Of a stretch of 5,409 nt of DNA, positions 1-5,029 are shown piece after piece. Every line of letters starts with the position of its first letter. Within the stretch, counting starts at the first letter, position 1. Below the pieces are notes generated by a model. The model worked only from the letters and a program-made list of their open reading frames with translations, was not told the origin of the DNA and did not search any database. This DNA is from UBA1801 sp035353395 (lineage in GTDB: Bacteria > Acidobacteriota > Holophagae > Holophagales > Holophagaceae). The DNA lies in assembly GCA_035353395.1 (NCBI GenBank), contig DAOPZL010000102.1:1-5409 (forward strand), given 5' to 3'. Both the position numbers and the translations under genes were made by a program.

Positions 1-16
1 CCATGTTCCCGCCGGC

Positions 17-1093
17 TCAGCCCCGCTTGACGAGCTGGCCGCAGGCGCCCTGGACGTCGCGGCCCCGGCTCTTCCGCACGGTCACGAAGCAGCCCAGTTC
101 CTTCAACCGCCTGACGAAGGCGTCGAGCTTCGCCTCGTCCGGTTCCTGGATGTCGCTGGCGGCGTGGGCGTTCATCCGGATCAGGTTCAGGTTGTGGCTC
201 TTCCGGAGCGAGCCCATCCACCCGGCCAGGCGCGCCGCGTCCTCCGGGCTGTCGTTGAGGCCTTCCATCAGGACGTATTCGATCGTCAGCTTCTCCCCGG
301 TGGCCAGGGGCCAGCCCTCGATGGCTTCCCGGAGCCGGGCCAGGTTCCAGGCGCGGTTCACGGGCATGAGGCGGGAGCGTGTTCCGTCCGTGGTGGCGTT
401 GAGGCTGACGGCCAGCCAGGGCCGGGGCTCCAGGCGCGCCAGGCGCTCGATGCCCGGCACGAGGCCCGAGGTGGAGACCGTGATCCGGCGGGTGGAGATG
501 TTCAGGCCCCGCTCGTGGTTGAAGATCCGCACGGCGCGGTGCACGTGGTCCAGGTTGTGGAGGGGCTCCCCCATGCCCATGAAGACGAGGGTGATGGCGT
601 GGGGCTTGTCGGGGCCCAGGAGCCGGAGCACCGCCAGCACCTGGCCGACGATCTCCCCGGCGGTGAGGTTCCGGCGGATGCCCATGGATCCGGTGGCGCA
701 GAAGGCGCAGCCCATGGCGCAGCCCACCTGGCTGGAGATGCAGAGGGTGACCCGCGGGCTGCGCACCGCCCGGGGCATGTGCACCGCCTCGATGCGCTCG
801 CCGTCGGCGAGTCCGAGCACCAGCTTCGTGCTTCCGTCCTCGGAGGCGTGCCGTTCCAGGACCTGGGGAAGGCGCAGGTCCACGATCTGGTCCATCCAGT
901 CCCGGATCTCCCGGGAGACCCTCGGGCGTCCTTCCACCCAGGCCCAGGGGTGCTGGACCTGGGCGAAGATGTGCTCGCCCCGCCCCGGGGCCCCGAGGGC
1001 CTCGAAGTCCTCCGGGAGCAGGGCCCAGGCCTCGGGCCTGCCGGTCCGCTCGGGGGCCGGGACGTCCCAGGGGTTCCGGCCCCCGAGGCTCAC
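17..1093 (-). CDS. rlmN: RlmN, 23S rRNA (adenine-2503-C2)-methyltransferase, radical SAM
   Basis: Cytoplasmic radical-SAM enzyme that methylates C2 of A2503 in 23S rRNA and, in characterised members, A37 of some tRNAs, affecting decoding accuracy. The 358-residue product matches the family length. Residues ~20-105 form the small RlmN N-terminal domain and ~112-340 the radical-SAM barrel. The cluster motif CAMGCAFC supplies C125, C129 and C132 (CxxxCxxC). C118 lies in the preceding LCISSQVGC segment, a GMGEP motif is at 173-177, and the C-terminal ACGQL motif carries C351, equivalent to the Cys that is methylated during catalysis. All key cysteines are present, so the enzyme should be active. 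The GTG start at 1093 overlaps the TGA of the upstream M16 gene, and AGGA at 1103-1106 lies 9 nt before it. The frame stays open further upstream (to 1393), but that part is Pro/Gly/Arg-rich shadow sequence inside the peptidase gene. The related Cfr is less likely, given housekeeping context and typical RlmN length. Confidence 0.96.
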   Translation of the reverse strand: MSLGGRNPWDVPAPERTGRPEAWALLPEDFEALGAPGRGEHIFAQVQHPWAWVEGRPRVSREIRDWMDQIVDLRLPQVLERHASEDGSTKLVLGLADGERIEAVHMPRAVRSPRVTLCISSQVGCAMGCAFCATGSMGIRRNLTAGEIVGQVLAVLRLLGPDKPHAITLVFMGMGEPLHNLDHVHRAVRIFNHERGLNISTRRITVSTSGLVPGIERLARLEPRPWLAVSLNATTDGTRSRLMPVNRAWNLARLREAIEGWPLATGEKLTIEYVLMEGLNDSPEDAARLAGWMGSLRKSHNLNLIRMNAHAASDIQEPDEAKLDAFVRRLKELGCFVTVRKSRGRDVQGACGQLVKRG

Positions 1094-2361
1094 AGGCCCA
1101 GGTCCTGCCGGCGGACGCCCGCCCCCCGGCGGGTGCCGAGGGCGGAGATGGCCATGGCCTCGGGGCGCAGCACCTCCCGGGCCACCCGCTGGAGCTGCGC
1201 CAGGTCCACGGCGTCGATCTCGGCGATCTGGCCGTCCAGGTCCAGGACGCGGCCCAGGTGGATGGCCTGCTGGGCCAGGCTGAACATGCGGGCGCTGGTG
1301 GATTCCTGGCTGAAGACGAGGCTGGTCCGGGCCTGGAGCTTGGCCCGTTCGAGCTCCTCGGCCGTGATGCCCTCCACCAGGATGCGGCGGCACTCCGACG
1401 CCGAGCGGCTCACCAGCTCCCGGACCTTGTCCGGCGCGCAGCTGGCCATGACCTGCAGGACGCCGGTCTCCCGGTAGTGGGAGACGTAGCTGCCCACCTG
1501 GTAGCAGAGGGCGTGCTTCTCGCGCAGCTCCATGAAGAGGCGGCTGGACATGCCTCCCCCCAGGACGTGGCTGAGGAGGCCGACGGCCTCCCGGTCCGGA
1601 TGCCGGTGCCCGCAGGCGGGGAAGCCCAGGATCAGGCTGGTCTGCTGGAGGTCCTTGCGGGGCTGGTTCAGCAGGAAGGGGGCCGAGGGGCCGGAGGGCG
1701 GGGCGCCGCCGGGGGTTCCCCCGGGAAGGCGGTCCAGGATGGGCTGGAGCAGCTCCATGAACGGCCCGGCCTCCAGGTCGCCGGAGGCGGCGACCAGCAG
1801 GTGGGGCGCCCGGTAGGTCCTGTCGAAGAAGGCCCTGGCCTCCGTGGCTCCGTAGCGGGCCACCTGCTCGCGGCGGCCCAGGATGGAGTGGGACAGGGTG
1901 GATCCCGGCCAGAAACGCTCGTAGAAGAGTTCGCTCACCCAGTCGTCGGGCTGGTCGATGCTCTGGGCGATCTCCTCCAGGATGACGTCCCGCTCCCGGG
2001 CCAGTTCGCCCTGGTCGAACCGGGGGGCGGTGACCAGTTCCCCCAGGAGGTCCACCAGGCCGGGGAGCTGGTCGCGCAGCACCTTCCCGTAGAAGCAGGC
2101 CGTCTCCTTGCCCGTGAAGGCGTCCACGTTCCCGCCCAGCCGGTCGGTGGCCGCCGCCATGACCTCCGGATCCGGGTAGCGCCGGGTCCCCTTGAAGACC
2201 GTGTGCTCGATGAAGTGGGCCAGGCCCTCCTCGCCGGGGCCCTCGTCGCAGGAGCCCCGCTTGACCCAGAAGCCCACCGAGCAGCTGCGCACGTGGGGCA
2301 GGGGTTCGACGAGGATCTCGGTGCCGGCAGGGGTGGTGGTTCGGAAGGGCGCGTTCGGCAT
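1090..2361 (-). CDS. M16-family zinc metallopeptidase (processing-peptidase type)
   Basis: Predicted zinc endopeptidase of the M16B group (relatives of mitochondrial processing peptidase beta and B. subtilis YmxG), 423 residues with two homologous halves, as usual for this group. The inverted zinc motif HFIEH is at residues 49-53, and the third ligand E130 lies in LEEI with the canonical 76-residue gap, so the active half is intact. The C-terminal half (~165-345) carries GGGMSSRLF (268-276) followed by R280 and Y287, the Arg/Tyr pair typical of the non-catalytic half that helps bind substrate. No signal peptide or membrane segment is visible, so it probably acts in the cytoplasm; the substrate is unknown. 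The ATG at 2361 is well fixed: an in-frame TAG lies four codons upstream (2373-2371) and the N-terminus fits the family. No Shine-Dalgarno sequence is well placed. The stop overlaps the rlmN start, suggesting an operon. It is transcribed divergently from the HAD gene. Confidence 0.95.
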   Translation of the reverse strand: MPNAPFRTTTPAGTEILVEPLPHVRSCSVGFWVKRGSCDEGPGEEGLAHFIEHTVFKGTRRYPDPEVMAAATDRLGGNVDAFTGKETACFYGKVLRDQLPGLVDLLGELVTAPRFDQGELARERDVILEEIAQSIDQPDDWVSELFYERFWPGSTLSHSILGRREQVARYGATEARAFFDRTYRAPHLLVAASGDLEAGPFMELLQPILDRLPGGTPGGAPPSGPSAPFLLNQPRKDLQQTSLILGFPACGHRHPDREAVGLLSHVLGGGMSSRLFMELREKHALCYQVGSYVSHYRETGVLQVMASCAPDKVRELVSRSASECRRILVEGITAEELERAKLQARTSLVFSQESTSARMFSLAQQAIHLGRVLDLDGQIAEIDAVDLAQLQRVAREVLRPEAMAISALGTRRGAGVRRQDLGL

Positions 2362-2367
2362 CGATTC

Positions 2368-2373
2368 ATTCTA
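2368..2373 (-). promoter_or_regulatory. Candidate -10 box for a leaderless M16 peptidase message
   Basis: On the minus strand TAGAAT (5 of 6 matches to TATAAT) ends 6 nt before the peptidase ATG, so transcription would begin at or next to the A of the start codon. No convincing -35 hexamer is seen at the proper distance. The purine-rich GGAGGAGGG stretch further upstream (around 2378-2386) is too far from the ATG to act as a ribosome site. This is inference from position and sequence only. Confidence 0.4.
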
Positions 2374-2393
2374 CCGTCCCTCCTCCGGGAAGA

Positions 2394-2435
2394 CCCGGGA
2401 ATCGCGGGGGGCGGGCGCGGGAAACTTCCCCCGGG
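2394..2435. repeat. Imperfect inverted repeats in the divergent intergenic region
   Basis: The 104 bp between the divergent peptidase and HAD genes contains CCCGGGAA at 2394-2401 facing TTCCCCCGGG at 2426-2435 (complementary apart from two extra C residues). Inside the right part, GGGAAACTTCCC at 2419-2430 has perfect 5-bp arms around a 2-nt centre. These could bind a dimeric regulator of the two divergent genes or form a hairpin in the HAD leader. In DNA this GC-rich, chance is also plausible. Confidence 0.3.
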
Positions 2436-2448
2436 AGATGAGATGATG

Positions 2449-2461
2449 GCCTCCTGGAGGC
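2449..2461 (+). promoter_or_regulatory. Ribosome binding site of the HAD gene inside a GC-rich dyad
   Basis: GGAGG at 2456-2460 lies 5 nt before the TTG start of the HAD gene and decides that start. It forms the right arm of a perfect dyad, GCCTCC-T-GGAGGC (2449-2461). In RNA this can fold as five G-C-rich pairs with a three-base loop, which would hide the ribosome site. Whether this limits translation is inference. Confidence 0.5.
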
Positions 2462-2465
2462 GCGC

Positions 2466-3125
2466 TTGAAGCTCATCGTCTGGGATTTCGACGGCACCCT
2501 GGCGGACACCCGCCCCTTGATCGAGGCGGGCATGGAGCACGCCCTGGCGGGCCTGGGGCTCCAGGACCACCCCGGGATCAGGGAGGCGTGGCTGCGCCAG
2601 GTGGGGCTGCCCGTGGAGGAGGGGTTGCGGAGGACCTTCGAGGGGCTGGACGTGGATCCCGCGGACGTGCTGAAGGTCTACCGGACCTTCGACTGGGCGG
2701 CCCACGAGTCCCTGCTCCGGCCCTTCCCCGGCATGTCCGGCCTGGTTCGCGAGCTTCGCGCCCTTGGGGCGAGGATGGCCATCGCCTCCTCGAAGCGGAC
2801 GGCGCCCCTCACGCGGCAGGTGGCGGCCCTGGGCTGGGCGGGCTGCTTCGACCCCCTGGTCACCCCCGACGACGTCCGGGTCGGCAAGCCCCATCCGGAA
2901 AGCCTGGAGATCTGCCTGAAGGCCCACGGGCTTCCTGCCGGGGAGGCCGTGATGGTCGGGGACACCCCCTTCGACCTGGAGATGGCGCGCCGGGCCGGCG
3001 TCCCCGGCGTGGCCGTGGGCCACGGCTTCTACGGCCGGGAGGCGCTTCTCGAATGCGGTCCCCTGGCCTATGCTCCGGATGTGCCCGCGCTCCGCGGCAT
3101 CCTCCTTCCCATGGTGACGCCATGA
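2466..3125 (+). CDS. HAD-superfamily hydrolase, phosphoglycolate-phosphatase-like
   Basis: Cytoplasmic Mg-dependent phosphatase of HAD subfamily IA, 219 residues. Motif I is DFDGT, with nucleophile D7 and acid/base D9. Residues ~15-80 form the helical C1 cap. Motif II is the Ser in IASSK (S98), motif III is K131 in GKPHP, and motif IV is GDTPFD, with D156 and D160. All catalytic residues are present. The closest well-known relatives are phosphoglycolate phosphatase (Gph) and pyrophosphatase PpaX, but substrate cannot be read from sequence in this family. TTG at 2466 is chosen because GGAGG ends 5 nt before it and motif I then falls at the usual distance from the N-terminus; nearby upstream ATGs are out of frame. 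The stop codon overlaps the moaC start (ATGA), implying co-transcription and coupled translation. A role connected with molybdopterin synthesis is possible but unproven; a metabolite-repair phosphatase is equally likely. Confidence 0.9.
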   Translation: MKLIVWDFDGTLADTRPLIEAGMEHALAGLGLQDHPGIREAWLRQVGLPVEEGLRRTFEGLDVDPADVLKVYRTFDWAAHESLLRPFPGMSGLVRELRALGARMAIASSKRTAPLTRQVAALGWAGCFDPLVTPDDVRVGKPHPESLEICLKAHGLPAGEAVMVGDTPFDLEMARRAGVPGVAVGHGFYGREALLECGPLAYAPDVPALRGILLPMVTP

Positions 3126-3619
3126 CCCTGACCCATCTGGACCCGGAAGGCCGTCCCCGCATGGTGGACGTGTCCGCCAAGACGCCCACCCGCCGGCGGG
3201 CCGTGGCGGCGGGGTGCATGACCCTGGGCGGCGCCTGCGCCGAGGCGCTGGAGCGGGGCGGGGGACCGAAGGGGGATCCCTGGTCCGTGGCCCGGATCGC
3301 GGCCGTGGGCGGGGTCAAGCGGACCCCGGACCTCATCCCCCTGGCCCACCCGCTGGCGGTGGACGCCGTGAACGTGGACCATCGCTGGGACCCGTCCACC
3401 CGGCGGGCCTGGCTGAAGGTGGAGGTGTCCATGGAGGGGCGCACCGGCGTGGAGATGGAGGCCATGGCGGGCGTGGCCACCGGGCTGCTCGCGCTCTACG
3501 ACATGCTGAAGGCGGCCGGGCACGAGATGGAGCTGGGGCCGGTCCGGCTCCTGCACAAGTCCGGCGGGCGCCGGGGCACCGTCCAGTGGCCGTGGCCGGA
3601 TTGCCCCTGGCAGGAATGA
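3122..3619 (+). CDS. moaC: MoaC, cyclic pyranopterin monophosphate synthase
   Basis: Converts 3',8-cyclo-GTP, made from GTP by MoaA, into cyclic pyranopterin monophosphate, the first stable intermediate of molybdenum cofactor synthesis; the family acts as a cytoplasmic hexamer. The 165-residue length matches E. coli MoaC (161). Family motifs run through the whole protein: MVDVSAK (14-20), KGD (50-52), KRTPDLIPLAHPL (66-78), GVEMEAM (109-115), LYDMLK (125-130) and GPVRLLHKSGG (139-149). Residues corresponding to E. coli K51, H77, D128, K131 and K147 are K50, H76, D127, K130 and K146, so the active site looks intact. The ATG at 3122 overlaps the TGA of the HAD gene; initiation probably depends on ribosomes finishing that gene. 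No other molybdopterin gene is in the window, so its MoaA partner must be encoded elsewhere. No clear terminator follows the gene. Confidence 0.97.
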   Translation: MTLTHLDPEGRPRMVDVSAKTPTRRRAVAAGCMTLGGACAEALERGGGPKGDPWSVARIAAVGGVKRTPDLIPLAHPLAVDAVNVDHRWDPSTRRAWLKVEVSMEGRTGVEMEAMAGVATGLLALYDMLKAAGHEMELGPVRLLHKSGGRRGTVQWPWPDCPWQE

Positions 3620-3638
3620 ATCATGAAGACATCTTCTT

Positions 3639-3667
3639 TTGACAAGGTTTTTGAGACGCGTTAGCAT
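3639..3667 (+). promoter_or_regulatory. Sigma70-type promoter of the envelope gene cluster
   Basis: A perfect -35 box TTGACA (3639-3644) is followed by a 17-nt spacer and a -10 box TAGCAT (3662-3667, 4 of 6 matches to TATAAT). Transcription would start near 3674, leaving a leader of about 70 nt before the M23 gene. The intergenic region (3620-3742) is visibly richer in A and T than the genes around it. A short dyad, GAAGA-CA-TCTTC (3625-3636), sits just upstream of the -35 box and could be an operator. Two small possible hairpins lie in the leader (GCGG/CCGC at 3680-3693 and GGCT/AGCC at 3698-3710); no known riboswitch was recognised. Confidence 0.65.
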
Positions 3668-3742
3668 CAAGACTTCTTGGCGGTTTCCCCCGCAGGAGGC
3701 TTCTAGAGCCAGCACACCCGTAGCCGTTCCCGAGGAGTTCCC

Positions 3743-4386
3743 ATGCGACTCGCTCCGTTCGTCCTGTCCATCATCATGCTAGGAATTCCCGGGAATCTCG
3801 AGGCTTCCAGGCCGGTCCGCAAGTCTTCGCACGNNNNNNNNNNNNNNNNNNNNNNNNNNNNNNNNNNNNNNNNNNNNNNNNNNNNNNNNNNNNNNNNNNN
3901 NNNNNNNNNNNNNNNNNNNNNNNNNNNNNNNNNTCCGTCTTCGGGCCCCGCGTGCGCACCAAGACGGTTCGCCTGGTGAAGGCCCGGAGGACCCGCCGGG
4001 TGCTCGTGAAGTTCCAGGGCAGCCACAAGGGGCTGGACCTGGCCGCGCCCATGGGCAGCGATGTCTACGCCGCCCAGGACGGCCGCGTCACCTTCTCCGG
4101 CTGGGATCCTGGCTACGGGAACTGCATCTACATCGACCACGGCAACGGCATCGAGACCCGCTATGCCCACCACCGGATGAATTTCGCCCAGGAAGGCGAC
4201 ATCGTGCGGCGGGGGCAGAAGATCGCCGAAGTCGGCTCCACGGGGCATTCCACGGGCCCTCACCTCCATTTCGAGCTGAGGCTTCAGGGGCAGGCCCGGA
4301 ATCCGTTGACCGTCATGAATGATGTCGAGGAAATCCCAGCCGAAGTGATGGCCTTCAACGAAACGATCAAGAGTTCCCAGGAGTAG
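3743..4386 (+). CDS. Secreted M23-family (LytM-type) peptidase, interrupted by an assembly gap
   Basis: Predicted exported zinc endopeptidase that cuts peptide cross-links of peptidoglycan, or a regulator of such enzymes. The start at 3743 has GAGGAG (3732-3737) 5 nt upstream. The first ~22 residues look like a signal peptide: MR, then a hydrophobic run LAPFVLSIIMLG, with possible cleavage near LEA-S. About 30 codons are readable before the 100-N gap. After it, the M23 domain begins with SVFGPR (from 3934). Zinc ligands are H (4024-4026) and D (4036-4038) in HKGLD and the second H of HLHFE (4267-4269). Catalytic histidines are in YAH (4168-4170) and the first H of HLHFE (4261-4263). The active site is therefore complete, unlike degenerate EnvC/NlpD-type members. 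A very basic stretch (about 3952-4010) lies between the FGxR and HxxxD motifs. The two halves are out of frame as written; one intact gene needs a true gap length of 3n+2. It probably heads an operon with the next two genes. Confidence 0.85.
3834..3933. other. Assembly gap of 100 N
   Basis: Exactly 100 N residues lie between positions 3834 and 3933. This round number is the usual placeholder for a scaffold gap of unknown size. It removes the part of the M23 gene between the signal peptide and the catalytic domain. Apparent reading frames that run through the Ns, on either strand, carry no information there. Confidence 0.98.
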
Positions 4387-4434
4387 CCTGAAGCCGTGAT
4401 TATTTCTGGCTGATCGCTTACCCTGGAAGGAGTT

Positions 4435-4439
4435 GAAGG
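4435..4439 (+). promoter_or_regulatory. Ribosome binding site of the NlpC/P60 gene
   Basis: GAAGG at 4435-4439 lies 7 nt before the ATG at 4447 and supports that start. A stronger AAGGAG at 4427-4432 is 14 nt away, longer than usual spacing. The 60-nt gap after the M23 gene shows no clear terminator or promoter, so read-through from the M23 gene is likely. Confidence 0.5.
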
Positions 4440-4446
4440 TCCGTCC

Positions 4447-5007
4447 ATGCGCCTGTTCCGAACCATCGCCCTGTCGGCCTGCCTGGGAGTCCTGCTCTCG
4501 GGCCAGACGCAGGACCCGAAGGCCGCCGTGCCGGAAGCCCACCAGGGACTCGTCTCCTCCCTGCTGGCCAAGGCCAGGACCTACCTCGGGACGCCCTACC
4601 ACTACGGGGGGACCACGCCGAGGGGCTTCGACTGCTCGGGGTTCGTCCGCTTCGTGTTCGGGACCTTCGGGTTCGGGCTCGAGCGCTCCTCCACCTCCCA
4701 GGCCAGGCAGGGGGAGGCCGTCGACCTCTCCCAGATCCAGCCGGGGGACCTGCTGTTCTTCAAGACCCGGGGCAAGCAGGACCGCGTCAGCCACGTAGGC
4801 ATCTACCTCGGCCAGGGCCAGTTCATCCACGCCGGGTCCCAGGGCGGGCCCAGCAAGCGGGTCGTCCGGATCGGCAAGCTGGACGAGACCTACTACGCCC
4901 AGCGCCTGGTGTCGGCCCGCAGGGTGCTCACCCAGCCCATGGGCGCCACCGAGGTGCTCGAACAGTTCCTCCCCCAGAACCTCCTGGGCAAGGACCCGGA
5001 ACAGTAG
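4447..5007 (+). CDS. Exported NlpC/P60-family cysteine peptidase
   Basis: Predicted gamma-D-glutamyl-type endopeptidase acting on cell-wall peptides, 186 residues, similar in layout to Spr/MepS-type proteins. Residues 1-20 form an export signal: basic n-region MRLFR, then a hydrophobic stretch ending near LLSGQ. The NlpC/P60 domain covers ~35-160. The catalytic Cys is C63 in FDCSGFV, the catalytic His is H116 in SHVGIYLG, and the third polar residue is H128 in FIHA; PGDLLFF (99-105) is another family hallmark. The domain is complete. A short tail (~160-186) shows no recognised motif. No SH3 or LysM binding domain is present, so wall targeting must come from elsewhere. C12 lies in an LSAC lipobox-like sequence, but very close to the N-terminus. 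It lies 60 nt after the M23 gene and 22 nt before the CapA-like gene. Some family members (PgdS of Bacillus) cut poly-gamma-glutamate instead of peptidoglycan. Confidence 0.93.
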   Translation: MRLFRTIALSACLGVLLSGQTQDPKAAVPEAHQGLVSSLLAKARTYLGTPYHYGGTTPRGFDCSGFVRFVFGTFGFGLERSSTSQARQGEAVDLSQIQPGDLLFFKTRGKQDRVSHVGIYLGQGQFIHAGSQGGPSKRVVRIGKLDETYYAQRLVSARRVLTQPMGATEVLEQFLPQNLLGKDPEQ

Positions 5008-5029
5008 CCTCGCGGGCCGGGGGACGGAG

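Noticed and set aside
1..16. ATG on the minus strand (bases 4 to 2), 12 nt after the rlmN stop and preceded by GGCGGGA, possibly the next gene of the operon.
   Set aside because: Only the start codon would lie in the window, so no coding sequence can be judged.
3..1477. Long open frames on the plus strand opposite rlmN.
   Set aside because: Both lack recognisable motifs, and the opposite strand encodes a complete RlmN with all catalytic cysteines.
1258..2469. Long open frame on the plus strand opposite the M16 gene (403 codons).
   Set aside because: The translation is low-complexity Gly/Ala/Val/Leu-rich with no domain. It mirrors the real gene and is expected in GC-rich DNA, where stop codons are rare.
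3122..3619. Upstream extension of moaC into the HAD gene, since the frame is open from 2588.
   Set aside because: The extension is Arg/Gly/Pro-rich out-of-frame reading of the HAD gene, and MoaC homology begins at the ATG at 3122.
3620..3742. Possible riboswitch, small RNA or terminator between moaC and the M23 gene.
   Set aside because: Only short 4-5 bp stems are visible, with no T-run after a strong hairpin and no match to a riboswitch consensus that I recognise, including the c-di-GMP class.
4447..4482. LSAC lipobox-like sequence ending at C12 of the NlpC/P60 protein, which would make it a lipoprotein.
   Set aside because: Only about six hydrophobic residues precede the Cys and the hydrophobic run continues beyond it, so an ordinary signal peptide or anchor fits better. 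Not fully excluded.
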